Assembly: GCA_002281575.1 (NCBI GenBank) | Contig: NCGN01000008.1 | Coordinates: 1-64,000, forward strand | DNA length: 64,000 nt | Reading direction: 5' to 3' | DNA from: Sphingobacteriia bacterium 28-36-52 | GTDB taxonomy: Bacteria; Bacteroidota; Bacteroidia; Chitinophagales; Chitinophagaceae | Shown: in pieces, positions 28,380 to 37,746 of the stretch | How the letters are laid out: each line of letters begins with the position of its first letter | Position numbering within the stretch: the first letter of the stretch is position 1 | Made by a program: the position numbers and the translations under genes | Notes under the pieces: generated by a model | Seen by the model: the letters and a program-made list of their open reading frames with translations, nothing else | Told to the model about the DNA's origin: nothing | The model's database searches: none

Positions 28380-29775
28380 TCTGGTCCCCCCTGATAATAT
28401 TAATAATGGTTTGAAGTATGATTTGACAATCTAACCAAAATGTCCAGCGATGAATATAATACAAATCAAAATTGATGCGCTTTTGCATAGAACCCTTTGC
28501 CTTGGTTTCGCCCCTTGCTCCGTTTACCTGTGCCCAACCCGTAATGCCCGGCAATACAATATGTCGCAACATATAATTGTCTACCGTATGCATCGATTCT
28601 AAATTCAATGGAGTAGGGTGGGGTCTGGGTCCTACTACCGACATATTTCCTACCAATACATTCCAAAATTGGGGCAATTCATCCATATTGGTTTTGCGCA
28701 AAATCTTTCCAATCCAAGTAACCCTTCCATCATTTTTGGTAGCTTGTTGGTATTGTCCATTGGCGTCCAAATCGTGATTGCCCGCAGTCATGGTTCTGAA
28801 CTTGTAACAAATAATTTGTTCGTTCTGCAATCCCCATCTTTCTTGTTTAAAAATAATGGGCCCCTTAGAACCCAGCTTGATGGCCAGTGCTATGATGGGC
28901 ATGATCCACCAACCCAATAGAATAAAAAAACAAAGCGAAAAACTGATATCAAAAAAACGTTTTAAAACCTTGTTCTCTATTTTATCTAGTGGTAGTTCCC
29001 GTATATTAATCACGGGCATCATACCAATATTGTTCACTTGTATATTGCTGGCAGTGTATTGGTGTAAATTAGGAATGATACGGGTTTTAACGGAATAGGT
29101 ATCACATACATCTATGCATTCTTGTATCTGGTTCGAGTATTTATTGGGCAATGCAATTACCACTTCGTCTACTCTTTGTTTTCTCAATACTTCAGCCAAT
29201 GCTTCTGTTTTTCCAAAATACGCACAGCCATTCATTTTGGCTTGTTGGTTGTCTAAAAATCCTATGCACTTGTAGCCGTAGTAATAATATTTATTAATGG
29301 TTTCGTAGTAATCCATACCCGCCGGGGTGGCGCCCACGATTACGATATTGTCGTATAATTTTCCCTGATAAATAGCCGAGTGCAAATATTTGCGCACCAC
29401 ATATTTGGTAAAGGTCAATAGCGCAAATAGGGTGCCCAAATAAATAGGAAAGAAATTGGTGGTGAACTGATAATAATCGCGCAGGAAAAAAGAAACCGAG
29501 CTCAATAAAATGGTAAATAAGATTAAGCTATAGGTAATGAAAATAATTTCTTCTGAAAATTTATTGGACCTTCTGTCTGCATACAATTTGGCAAAAGAGG
29601 CGGTAATATACCATACCGTTAATAGAATCATCAAGAATCCAAAGCTGTTGATGCTATTGTTGTGAATGCTCTCGGTTTGGGTAAACTGCAATGCCAACAA
29701 GTACGACATGCCCACTACCGGGGCATCTATTATGTATCTAATGAGTGTGTATCTGTTGTAGGCTTTCTTGGCCAT
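28369..29775 (-). CDS. Polyprenyl glycosylphosphotransferase (WcaJ-type initiator)
   Basis: A 468-residue membrane enzyme that transfers hexose-1-phosphate, often glucose, to undecaprenyl phosphate. Four to five helices in the first 130 residues are followed by a CoA-binding-like Rossmann domain (IVIVGATPAGMDYY). A fifth helix near 280-300 precedes the catalytic domain, which has CYKFRTM, KTNMDELPQFWNVL, MSVVGPRPHPTP and PGITGWAQVNGARGE. It is a different subfamily from the small PglC-like enzyme at 15912, so the two gene clusters start chains differently. Its start overlaps the preceding glycosyltransferase by 38 bases. Confidence 0.9.
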   Translation of the reverse strand: MAKKAYNRYTLIRYIIDAPVVGMSYLLALQFTQTESIHNNSINSFGFLMILLTVWYITASFAKLYADRRSNKFSEEIIFITYSLILFTILLSSVSFFLRDYYQFTTNFFPIYLGTLFALLTFTKYVVRKYLHSAIYQGKLYDNIVIVGATPAGMDYYETINKYYYYGYKCIGFLDNQQAKMNGCAYFGKTEALAEVLRKQRVDEVVIALPNKYSNQIQECIDVCDTYSVKTRIIPNLHQYTASNIQVNNIGMMPVINIRELPLDKIENKVLKRFFDISFSLCFFILLGWWIMPIIALAIKLGSKGPIIFKQERWGLQNEQIICYKFRTMTAGNHDLDANGQYQQATKNDGRVTWIGKILRKTNMDELPQFWNVLVGNMSVVGPRPHPTPLNLESMHTVDNYMLRHIVLPGITGWAQVNGARGETKAKGSMQKRINFDLYYIHRWTFWLDCQIILQTIINIIRGDQNAY

Positions 29776-30874
29776 GCTGCTTTAATACTTTAAAAACGCT
29801 TATATATGCTTCCGTTACATGATCCCATTGATACCGAAGGCCAATTCCCTCCCTGGCGTGCAATCGAAGCTCATTTATTAGAGCATCATTTTGTTCTGCA
29901 CGTTGCATCAATTGTGCAACAGCTTGGGGGGTCTGCTGAAACAAGAGCCCAAATATACCATTTTGTAGCATTTCTCGGCTAAATGGGGTATCAATTGCTA
30001 ATATAGCGCATCCATAAGCCATGGCTTTTAATAAAGTAGGGTTGGTGCCTCCAAATGCATGGCCATGTAAATAGGCAAAACAGTGGTGGTACAATTCGGC
30101 CAATTCGTTGGGGTTATTGATATAGCCCAAGAAAATGACCCGATCACTGGCTTTGGCCTTCATGCTTTGGGCATAATCGTCTTGATAGGGCACATCGCCC
30201 ACTATCACGAGTTTTTTGCTGGAATTGGATTGCAAAAATCCTTCGAGTAACAAATGGCTATTGTTATCGGGGATCAATCTCCCCACTATTAAATAATATT
30301 CTTGTGGGGCAAGGTTAAAGCGGTTGATTAAAGAGGGATCTTGGCTGTAGCGCAAGCTGGCCCCGTATGCAATCACTGTGGAGTCTTTTTGAAATAGGTC
30401 TAGGTACACTTGGCGCATGGCTTCTGCGTCTGTGATAATTCGGTCGTATAATTTGGTGCTGAGCCAGGCAGCGAACTTAAAATATTTTGCCCCCAATCCC
30501 TTCCACTTGGGTCTTAACCACTCCATGCCATCTACATTTATGAGGGTGGGTTTTCTGCAAATCTTGGAAATGATTCCCCAGGGGCCATTGGCTGCATTCA
30601 CGGCTAAAATAATATCGGATCCCGTTGTGCAGGCATGCCACATTGATAAAAAGGAATGGATCAATTGGCTCAAGGATTTCGTTTCGATGGTGGGGATATA
30701 CACCAGCTCAATGCCATTGACTTGCTTGGGTTTTTCTTGAAATAAATTTTTGTGGCAGTAGACCCTTACTCGATAGCCTTTCTTCACCAATCGTTCCGAC
30801 AACTCTTTTACAAAAGTTTCATAACCGCTGTACACATAAGGATATCCTCTAGAACCTATAATTGAAATGACCAT
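29738..30874 (-). CDS. Glycosyltransferase with DUF1972 domain (Cps2T/rhamnosyltransferase-like)
   Basis: A 378-residue GT-B enzyme. The start MVISIIGSRGYPYVYSGYE is the signature of the DUF1972 N-terminal domain found in Cps2T/RgpA-type beta-1,4-rhamnosyltransferases. The C-terminal donor domain has YYLIVGRLIPDNNSHLLLEG and HAFGGTNPTLLKAMAYG, the variant of the EX7E motif usual for this group. It acts at the cytoplasmic face on a lipid-linked acceptor, probably as the second sugar transferase after WcaJ. It overlaps the WcaJ-type gene by 38 bases, and 33 bases separate its start from the broken glycosyltransferase gene upstream. Confidence 0.82.
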   Translation of the reverse strand: MVISIIGSRGYPYVYSGYETFVKELSERLVKKGYRVRVYCHKNLFQEKPKQVNGIELVYIPTIETKSLSQLIHSFLSMWHACTTGSDIILAVNAANGPWGIISKICRKPTLINVDGMEWLRPKWKGLGAKYFKFAAWLSTKLYDRIITDAEAMRQVYLDLFQKDSTVIAYGASLRYSQDPSLINRFNLAPQEYYLIVGRLIPDNNSHLLLEGFLQSNSSKKLVIVGDVPYQDDYAQSMKAKASDRVIFLGYINNPNELAELYHHCFAYLHGHAFGGTNPTLLKAMAYGCAILAIDTPFSREMLQNGIFGLLFQQTPQAVAQLMQRAEQNDALINELRLHAREGIGLRYQWDHVTEAYISVFKVLKQHGQESLQQIHTH

Positions 30875-30907
30875 TACATTCGTTTTAAAATCGGCTGCCC
30901 AACAATG

Positions 30908-32010
30908 TTACGATACATTGCTCAACAATTGTACGATCCGCTCTTCAAAGGCTTCTAGCGAGAATTCGGCGCGCACTTTTTTTGCAGCAGCTATTCCCAT
31001 GGCTTTTCTTTGGGCCGCATCGTTAATAATGGGCTCCATTATTGCTGCGGCTGCTTTAGCATTGTTCCATGGTATTAATAATCCTTCTTTACCCGACTCA
31101 ATCATTTCGGTGGCACCACCATGGTTGGTTGCTACAATGGCTTTGCCTGCGGCCATGGCTTCTAATACCACCGTTGGAAAGGGGTCTGGTAAAATGGAAG
31201 GCAGCACAAATATATCCAATTGCGCTAGGATAGCGGGTATATCCGTTTGATAACCCAAGTCGCTTACGGCTTCTACTAGGTTCAGCTCCGTTTTTAAACG
31301 GTTGATATTCCCGTATAAATACTCGTTGCCCGGGAATGCATCACCCACCATCACAAATTGTAAATGGGGATGGGTTTTAATGAGCTCCCCCGCAATCTGC
31401 TTTCGCTTTGCGCGGTTTGTTGCGGCTCGGCGCTATCGCGCGGCCCGTCCGCCGCAGCGGCCGGCGACTTATATTCGCTGTAATCGATGCCATTATATAC
31501 CAAAAGTATTTTGCTGATTGGTATATTTTTTGACCAATGATTCTGAACCGCTTTAGACACCACGACAATTTTATCTGCGTAATTTTTGAGCAAATAACTC
31601 AAGCCCCTAAATAAAAAATAAGGTCGCTGAATAATTTCGTGCACATGCCAAATATGTTTGATGCCCAATTGCTTGGCCGCGAATGCCCCTGCCAATACCG
31701 CTGTAGTGTTAGAATAGACCAGCTCAATTTTTTCGGCAACAATAATTGCTTTAATGGCTTTGATGGCTTGGCGGGTGGCTTGCACTCGATTCACCAAACC
31801 CCTTGGGTTCATATACTTTCTGCGAATAATTCCCAAGGGCATATATATAACGGGCACATCCATTTGCGCCAATTGTTCGGATAGTTCGCCCTTTGCACTC
31901 AACACTACAATGGCTTCATGGCCGTGTTTTTTAAATAGGGACAAACTGGTCAACAATATTTTACTGGCTCCATATAAGTCGGAGGAACTATGCAAAATCA
32001 GCAGCTTCAT
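30908..32010 (-). pseudogene. Glycosyltransferase family 4 gene broken at a GC-rich segment
   Basis: Two frames together make one GT4 gene. The N-terminal 219-codon frame (32010 down to 31351) begins MKLLILHSSSDLYGASKILL and runs well to VYNGIDYSEYK. The C-terminal frame (to 30908) reads KQIAGELIKTHPHLQFVMVG, then PDPFPTVVLEAMAAGKAIVA. The frames change at about 31385-31465, where a very GC-rich stretch codes an Ala/Pro-rich run in one frame. The usual segment between NGID and the VGD strand is about 60 residues and contains a phosphate-binding GRINRWKG-like part. Here only about 40 codons remain and that part is missing. So the event looks like replacement or deletion plus frameshift rather than a one-base error. 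Likely inactive unless the two halves act together. Confidence 0.75.
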
Positions 32011-32029
32011 TACTTCCTCTGTTTATTCA

Positions 32030-32644
32030 TTAGTTCCTTTGTTTAATTACTTTGGCCGGTATACCAGCTACCACACTATAAGGGGGTACGCTTTTAGTAA
32101 CCACCGATCCCGCAGCAATCACTGAACCCTTACCAATAGTGACCCCTGCTAAAATAATGCTATTGGCTGCAATCCAACAATCGTCTTCAATGGTAACAGC
32201 AGACTGTGTTACGCCCTGCTCTTTCATGGGGATATTCGCATCATCAAATACATGGTTCTCCGCATAAATGCTCACCCTCGGTGAAATCATCACATTATTG
32301 CCGATGGTGATTTTTCCAGAACAACCAATATAAGAGTAAGGACCAATATTAGAATGGTCCCCCACTTTTAATCCTGCACCAATTGCACCCCCATAAATAT
32401 TCGATGGTCGAATGATGGCGTGCTTGCCAATGGTTACTCTATTACCCAGCACAATATTTTGCTCGCTCAAACAATTGATTTCTGCATTGTCTTCAATGAT
32501 CAGGTCTTTGCCCGCCATCAATTGATGCGCGTATCGTACCGATACATTGCAGCCCACCAAAACCAACCCTGCGCTTTTTCCAAAAAATAATCGGTGCCCT
32601 ATTCCACGCACAAACATTACTGCTAGTCTGCAATAAGTAATCAA
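32030..32644 (-). CDS. Hexapeptide-repeat sugar O-acetyltransferase
   Basis: A 204-residue left-handed beta-helix acetyltransferase. Hexapeptide repeats run from about residue 50 to 195 ([15 protein letters not shown] and ITIG/VTIG turns). The loop AENHVFDD holds the catalytic-type His, and [20 protein letters not shown] with IPAKVIKQ is the usual C-terminal end. It transfers acetyl from acetyl-CoA to a sugar hydroxyl of the polysaccharide. It lies between the Fic gene and the broken glycosyltransferase in the same direction, with a 19-base gap after it. Confidence 0.88.
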   Translation of the reverse strand: MITYCRLAVMFVRGIGHRLFFGKSAGLVLVGCNVSVRYAHQLMAGKDLIIEDNAEINCLSEQNIVLGNRVTIGKHAIIRPSNIYGGAIGAGLKVGDHSNIGPYSYIGCSGKITIGNNVMISPRVSIYAENHVFDDANIPMKEQGVTQSAVTIEDDCWIAANSIILAGVTIGKGSVIAAGSVVTKSVPPYSVVAGIPAKVIKQRN

Positions 32645-32757
32645 TTTATTGCGCGCACTCCAATTACCCGGAAATCTGTTTGATATGGAAGGATTCGTTT
32701 TGATACTGCAAATATTCTATTTTGAAACGAGACTATGAATTTAAATTCTTGTTTGCG

Positions 32758-34305
32758 CTACACTTTGGCAACGGGTTTCCCTTTCATGCTTTCACTCACT
32801 AAGTGACTGATGAATTTAGCAAAAGGCAATATATTCAAGTTCACACTTGCTTCTTCTAATGCATGCATATATTGTTTTCTTTTCTCAACAGGAATCACCG
32901 TCCATGGATAACCACCCGATGCCAACATCAGGTTCATGATAAATCTGCCCATTCTTCCATTGCCATCCATATAAGGGTGAATGAACACAAAAATAAAATG
33001 ACCTAAAACGGCTCTCACTGATGCTTCTGTTTCTTGTTCTAGTAATTCCATTAATTCAGGCATGGCATCTCTGATGGCTTCTTTGCTCAAAGGCACGTGC
33101 ATTGAATTGCTGATATACACCTGGTTATTTCGATAGCCCGCTAAGTCTGCAGGCTTTAATAAACCTGATACAACGCTAGGTCCAAATAGTGCCCTGTACC
33201 AGTCGCCGTGGTCATCATCCAATATTTTACCAGCATTTTTCCCCGACAATACTTTGCGTATACTTTTTTCTACAATTTGAAATGCATCCCAATAACCCCT
33301 TGCTGCCATGGCATCCCTTTGTTTGCGGTCGGCTTCGTTATTTTTAGCATTCCAGCTGCCGCTTCTAACACGTTCTATCAAGGCTGGTGTAACTTGGTAT
33401 CTTTCTATAGACAATGAATGATAGGCATCTGTTACATAAATTTCTTTTACCGCTTTTATATAAGCATCAACCTTTTTTGGCAAACCTGGTGCTTTGGGAA
33501 ATTGATTAATAATTATTTGTCTGCATTCACTCCAAATAAGCCTGACTCTGTTTGCATAAGGGGATACATCTTTTGAATTGAATAAAACAGGCAGTTGATC
33601 TTTAAAAGGATCTGATTCGCGAACAGCATATCCTGCGTCTTTCATCGTTTTTATGATGTCATTCGCTATTTTATCTTTTTTAATATTTCTAAATGCACCT
33701 GCTAGCCTACCTGCAACAATGGAATGCCCTCCGTTTAATAGGATGGCTAAAATATCGGAAGATGATTTTATAACAGATAGTGCAGTGCGAACATCTGTAG
33801 CATTTTGCGTGAAAGTGTTGGGTGCGGCATTAACTAGCGCACTCGACACACTCATCAGCCTTAATCCATCTATAACAACAATCTCTGATTGTTGAGGCAG
33901 GGTAGATTTTATTTGAAAAAAAGAGGTGTCGAATGGTAAATCGGTCTTGAAATTATTTGCTTTCGCCGACTTGATAATTAATTGTTTTGGGACGGTCCAA
34001 TTACCAGCATGAATCACCAATGATTGCTCAGCAGAAATGAACCACTGATTCTTGAATTTATGATTTAAGTATTCTGCACAAAATTTCCAATAAGAACTGT
34101 ACCAGTAAGTGCTATCTCCATCTTGTTGGTCAGGCGATGAAATAATATACCAGCCGGAATGCACTTCCTTGATGAAGCCATTTTTTAACAGCCGTTCCCG
34201 ATGGGTACGCGTTAATTGGCTTGTTCTTATGGCTACAATATTTTTATCTTGTAAGCCTTTTAATATTTCTAGCGAACTAGCTAGTTTTTCTGATGGGGTG
34301 GCCAT
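32758..34305 (-). CDS. Fic-domain AMPylase-type protein with AbiEi-like N-terminal region
   Basis: A 515-residue fusion. Residues 1-240 resemble AbiEi antitoxin/regulator proteins: EKLASSLEILKGLQDKNIVAI, then RTHRERLLKNGFIKEV and GWYII, a winged-helix start. Residues 290-500 are a Fic domain. The active-site motif HPYMDGNGRMGR is at 443-454 with His443 intact, so AMP or other nucleotide transfer is possible. An inhibitory-helix-like SLSIE lies at 297-301 before the core, as in class II Fic proteins that block themselves. It sits inside the polysaccharide operon, 9 bases after the stop of a glycosyltransferase gene. Target unknown; a self-contained toxin-antitoxin protein is an inference. Confidence 0.8.
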   Translation of the reverse strand: MATPSEKLASSLEILKGLQDKNIVAIRTSQLTRTHRERLLKNGFIKEVHSGWYIISSPDQQDGDSTYWYSSYWKFCAEYLNHKFKNQWFISAEQSLVIHAGNWTVPKQLIIKSAKANNFKTDLPFDTSFFQIKSTLPQQSEIVVIDGLRLMSVSSALVNAAPNTFTQNATDVRTALSVIKSSSDILAILLNGGHSIVAGRLAGAFRNIKKDKIANDIIKTMKDAGYAVRESDPFKDQLPVLFNSKDVSPYANRVRLIWSECRQIIINQFPKAPGLPKKVDAYIKAVKEIYVTDAYHSLSIERYQVTPALIERVRSGSWNAKNNEADRKQRDAMAARGYWDAFQIVEKSIRKVLSGKNAGKILDDDHGDWYRALFGPSVVSGLLKPADLAGYRNNQVYISNSMHVPLSKEAIRDAMPELMELLEQETEASVRAVLGHFIFVFIHPYMDGNGRMGRFIMNLMLASGGYPWTVIPVEKRKQYMHALEEASVNLNILPFAKFISHLVSESMKGKPVAKV

Positions 34306-34314
34306 TTACCAAAA

Positions 34315-35466
34315 TTATACTTTTTTGTTGTACTTAAAAAGGCCTTTTAGTTCTGCGGTGGCTGATTCCCAAGTAAATTGCTGCAGTCGCTCTTTGCCTT
34401 TGGCAATAAGGGTTTCACGTAGGCTTTGATTCGTTTGGACCCTCTTGAGTTGCGCCACCAATGCGGCCTGATCAGTTGGATCGAATGCCAATGCGGCATC
34501 ACCCGCCACTTCGGGTAAACAACTGTTATTGGCAATTAATACGGGTGTTCCATATTGAAATGCTTCTAAAATGGGTATGCCAAATCCTTCGTTCAACGAT
34601 GGAAATACATAACATGCTGCATGGGTATAATAGGCTGGTATGGCTTCATCGGGTAAATAGCCGGTTAAAATAACACGGTCTTTTAATGCAAGTGCTTCAA
34701 TGGTTGCCATTATTGTAGGCGCATCGTTAATGGTGCTTTTATTGGTAAACTGACCTGCCAAAACCAGACAAAGATTTGGGGGGATCATATCCGCCGCGGT
34801 ATTGTTTTGATCGACGGCGTTCGACAACTCGCGAGATTGAATCAACTCATGAAAAGCCTTGATTAAAAAGGGTAGATTCTTTCTTTTTTCCGCAGTACCA
34901 ATATGCAAAATATAGGGTTTGCCTACTGGATTACCAGTGCCCAGACCCTCAAATCTTTTCGGGCCCTCGTGTATGGGAATAATTTTTTCCTTTGCAATCC
35001 CCGAGTATCGCGCAATCTGCTCCTGCGTATATATTGTGGGTGTAACAATGAACGCTGCTTTTTTAGCTGCCCTCAATCCCAATTGAATAAACAAAGTTCT
35101 CCAGTATTGATTGTAATGTGCAGGATACTCCCAAAAAAAAGCGTCGTGAAATACGGGGACGGTTTTAATCCCCCAACTAAAAACGGGCACAAAAAAATCG
35201 GTGCAGAACAATACATCGCAGCTTTTCATTTTAGCTTTCAAAGGGAGCATGATTTGCTTCCACCATTGAAACCGAATATGCTCTAATAATTTACCCCATG
35301 GGTTATTGCCTGTGTAAACGGGTATGCGATTTCGAATGAAAACAAATTCAATGGATGCGTCTGGTTTTGCAAATTCTTTACATAATTCTTCCAAATAGGT
35401 TTTGACTCCTGATTTAGAAATTTGTAAATCTCTCACATCTACACCTACAATCGTTTTTCTTTGCAT
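34315..35466 (-). CDS. Glycosyltransferase family 4 (mannosyltransferase-like)
   Basis: 383 residues from the ATG at 35466 (MQRKTIVGVDVRDLQ); the longer frame starts with TTG at 35499, inside the upstream gene, and is less likely. GVDVRDLQISKSGVKTYLEE is the N-terminal domain of mannosyltransferase-like GT4 enzymes. The donor site has PSLNEGFGIPILEAFQYGTP and NNSCLPEVAGDAALAFDP. A loop around residues 225-245 (SRELSNAVDQNNTAADMIPP) seems longer than usual between the HELI helix and the LVLAG strand. It should add a sugar to the repeat unit; donor unknown. Confidence 0.82.
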   Translation of the reverse strand: MQRKTIVGVDVRDLQISKSGVKTYLEELCKEFAKPDASIEFVFIRNRIPVYTGNNPWGKLLEHIRFQWWKQIMLPLKAKMKSCDVLFCTDFFVPVFSWGIKTVPVFHDAFFWEYPAHYNQYWRTLFIQLGLRAAKKAAFIVTPTIYTQEQIARYSGIAKEKIIPIHEGPKRFEGLGTGNPVGKPYILHIGTAEKRKNLPFLIKAFHELIQSRELSNAVDQNNTAADMIPPNLCLVLAGQFTNKSTINDAPTIMATIEALALKDRVILTGYLPDEAIPAYYTHAACYVFPSLNEGFGIPILEAFQYGTPVLIANNSCLPEVAGDAALAFDPTDQAALVAQLKRVQTNQSLRETLIAKGKERLQQFTWESATAELKGLFKYNKKV

Positions 35467-35482
35467 ATTCCAGGTTTCAGTC

Positions 35483-36364
35483 CTATTTTTTTTGCGCAAT
35501 TAATACTTGATTAACGGGCAAAAAAGTTTGAATATAGCGAACAATTTTTTTTCTGAGGCTTAGGTTGCTTTTAAAAATTGAATTAAATCCATCATTCACT
35601 CGCTCGTTCATTTGTTCAATAATATTGAATCCATTGTCAGCAAACAATTGTTTTAAATTTTTTTTATTAAACACCACCGTATGTTCTAAGCCGTCTACAA
35701 TCGGCGGTATTCTGCCTAATACCAAATTCAATTTTCTAAATACACTATAAGCCCAGCTTCCACTATCGGGTGTGCCTATCATCACTATGCCACCTGGGGT
35801 TAAAATTCGATGCAGCTCTTGTACATATTCAATGGGTTGTATCAAGTGTTCTATAACATGATACAGGTTAATGATATTAAATTGATTGTTTTGATAACCT
35901 GCTTGCAACAAGTCTCCATTAAATAATTGGGCTCCTGCAATTTCAGGTTCAATAAATGCAATGCAGTCTGCATCGTACTCGGTTCCATATACGCTAAATC
36001 CCAATTGTGCAAACGAAACCAATTCTTCCCCTAAACCAAAACCAATATCTAAAAACTGTCCGGTTGGTTGGTATTGTAAAACCAATTGTTTGGACAACTT
36101 TATTTTTTCTAATGGGGTTGCTTTTATTTGGCTAATTTTTTCTTTGATCTTTTTTTTATAATCCAGTGCGCCAAAATTTCCTTTGCTGTAATAATTGCTA
36201 TAGAATTCCATCAGCTCTTGTTCATTGGCCATGGGGTTAGCAAATTGCACCTGGCATTGTGTACATTGGGTTCTTGATATATGTGGAAAGCCCGCTTGGT
36301 ATTTCATTGAAAAAGGAACAATCTGTTCGCTTTTACAAATAGGGCATTGGTGCAATAATTCCAT
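35483..36364 (-). CDS. Class I SAM methyltransferase with zinc-ribbon-like N terminus
   Basis: A 293-residue methyltransferase. The first 40 residues contain CPICKSEQ and CTQCQVQF, two CxxC pairs that probably bind zinc. The SAM-binding motif is FLDIGFGLGEELVSFAQ near 100, with YHVIEHLIQP and LTPGGIVMIGTPD downstream. This class modifies sugars or lipid-linked glycans in polysaccharide loci. It lies between the O-antigen polymerase gene (6 bases upstream) and a glycosyltransferase gene, all one direction. Acceptor position unknown. Confidence 0.82.
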   Translation of the reverse strand: MELLHQCPICKSEQIVPFSMKYQAGFPHISRTQCTQCQVQFANPMANEQELMEFYSNYYSKGNFGALDYKKKIKEKISQIKATPLEKIKLSKQLVLQYQPTGQFLDIGFGLGEELVSFAQLGFSVYGTEYDADCIAFIEPEIAGAQLFNGDLLQAGYQNNQFNIINLYHVIEHLIQPIEYVQELHRILTPGGIVMIGTPDSGSWAYSVFRKLNLVLGRIPPIVDGLEHTVVFNKKNLKQLFADNGFNIIEQMNERVNDGFNSIFKSNLSLRKKIVRYIQTFLPVNQVLIAQKK

Positions 36365-36369
36365 TAGTA

Positions 36370-37728
36370 CTAATTAATCTTATTCAATACTTGTGCCTTC
36401 ATGTTAAACAATAGACCTGTCAAAAACCAAGTAGTGTAACTAATATAAATATACGATTCTACTTCGGCAGTAAATAAGGGTATAAATAATCCAATTTTTA
36501 TTAAAAGTACAAACAGCGCTAGTCGTCTAATTTTACCTGTTTGGGTTTTAATGGTTTTGATGGCATGTTTTATGGTGAGGATATAAGCCGCCAAGTACAG
36601 TCCCAATCCCACCAAACCCAATTGCACCCCAATAATAATGAATTGATTTTCTCCTCCTGTATTCACTCCTTCAAAGGCTGATAATCTTCCTGACTCTCCC
36701 AAACCCATGCCCAATGGTTGCCTACTTATTGCTTCAATACCATTCACCCATTCTATAATATGACCTACACTTGATGCATTGGAGAAGGTAATGGTGTTGA
36801 TGACAAATTCAATTAAATCATTTTCTATAGCGAATAGTGTAATCAATATTATAACCCCTATGATACCCCAATGAATAATTTTGATAAGTAGTTTTTTATC
36901 GGTTACCCATGCATACACGTACACAATAATTCCATAACTGGCAAAAGAAGCCCGAGACAATGCAAATACAATTGATGCTACCGTGCCAATTAATACTATT
37001 TGTGTAAAAGGGGTAAACCTGATTTGATTGTTGTTATTCGTAATTAATGCTGCCAATGCCGCTGTAGCAACCAATGTGGCAGCTGAAAACTCTAAAGGAG
37101 TAGAAAAAAAACTGGCAAAACGTTTCATGCCATTCTCAATTTCAAAAGTCCAGGTTAATCCATAATTACCACTGGGATCTTGATTGTAAAAATGTTGATT
37201 ATACAATGCATAACCTGTATGGGTTTGTAAATGGGTATAGGTTGCCAATTCATAGGCGAGTACCAATGCTGCTCCAATGGTTAATAAACCAATAAAGCTG
37301 AAGATCTCGTTTAAATTGATCTTCTTAAAATTGATGAGCCTTCCGGTAAAATAAATGAACGGAAAAAAACTAATGCTTTTAAATGCCAATAACTTTTGTG
37401 TTAATCCATAGGAACCAATGGGTAAAAGCGCATATAAAAATGCATAAATGGCAAAGCCTGCCATTATTTTATCCATCCATTGCCATTTAAATTTTTGTTG
37501 AATATTTAAAATACAATAGCCTAAAAATAAAACAATCGTGATTTCTTTAAATGATTGCAAATAAGGTATCCATTCGGTGAAGCCATATAAATGCGTTACA
37601 GAAAGGGTAGTAGTATAAATGGGTAATGCAAATACTACAAAAAGCATGATCCCTTTCACTTTATCGGCCGCAAGACTTCTAAGTGTAGCAATGAAAAAAC
37701 TGATATAAAGTATAGGAAATACAAACAT
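36370..37728 (-). CDS. O-antigen polymerase/ligase family membrane protein (Wzy-like)
   Basis: A 452-residue inner-membrane protein with about 11-12 hydrophobic helices. Its Wzy_C-type region around residues 245-345 includes ALSRASFASYG and the large periplasmic loop with QPLGMGLGESGRLSAF, the common Wzy/WaaL signature. It should join or ligate lipid-linked repeat units in the periplasm. Full Wza, Wzz, Wzi and Wzx genes close by make polymerase more likely than ligase. Its stop is 6 bases before the next ATG, and the gap from the upstream methyltransferase is 18 bases. Confidence 0.8.
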   Translation of the reverse strand: MFVFPILYISFFIATLRSLAADKVKGIMLFVVFALPIYTTTLSVTHLYGFTEWIPYLQSFKEITIVLFLGYCILNIQQKFKWQWMDKIMAGFAIYAFLYALLPIGSYGLTQKLLAFKSISFFPFIYFTGRLINFKKINLNEIFSFIGLLTIGAALVLAYELATYTHLQTHTGYALYNQHFYNQDPSGNYGLTWTFEIENGMKRFASFFSTPLEFSAATLVATAALAALITNNNNQIRFTPFTQIVLIGTVASIVFALSRASFASYGIIVYVYAWVTDKKLLIKIIHWGIIGVIILITLFAIENDLIEFVINTITFSNASSVGHIIEWVNGIEAISRQPLGMGLGESGRLSAFEGVNTGGENQFIIIGVQLGLVGLGLYLAAYILTIKHAIKTIKTQTGKIRRLALFVLLIKIGLFIPLFTAEVESYIYISYTTWFLTGLLFNMKAQVLNKIN

Positions 37729-37746
37729 GCTGCTACAAGTTAAGGC

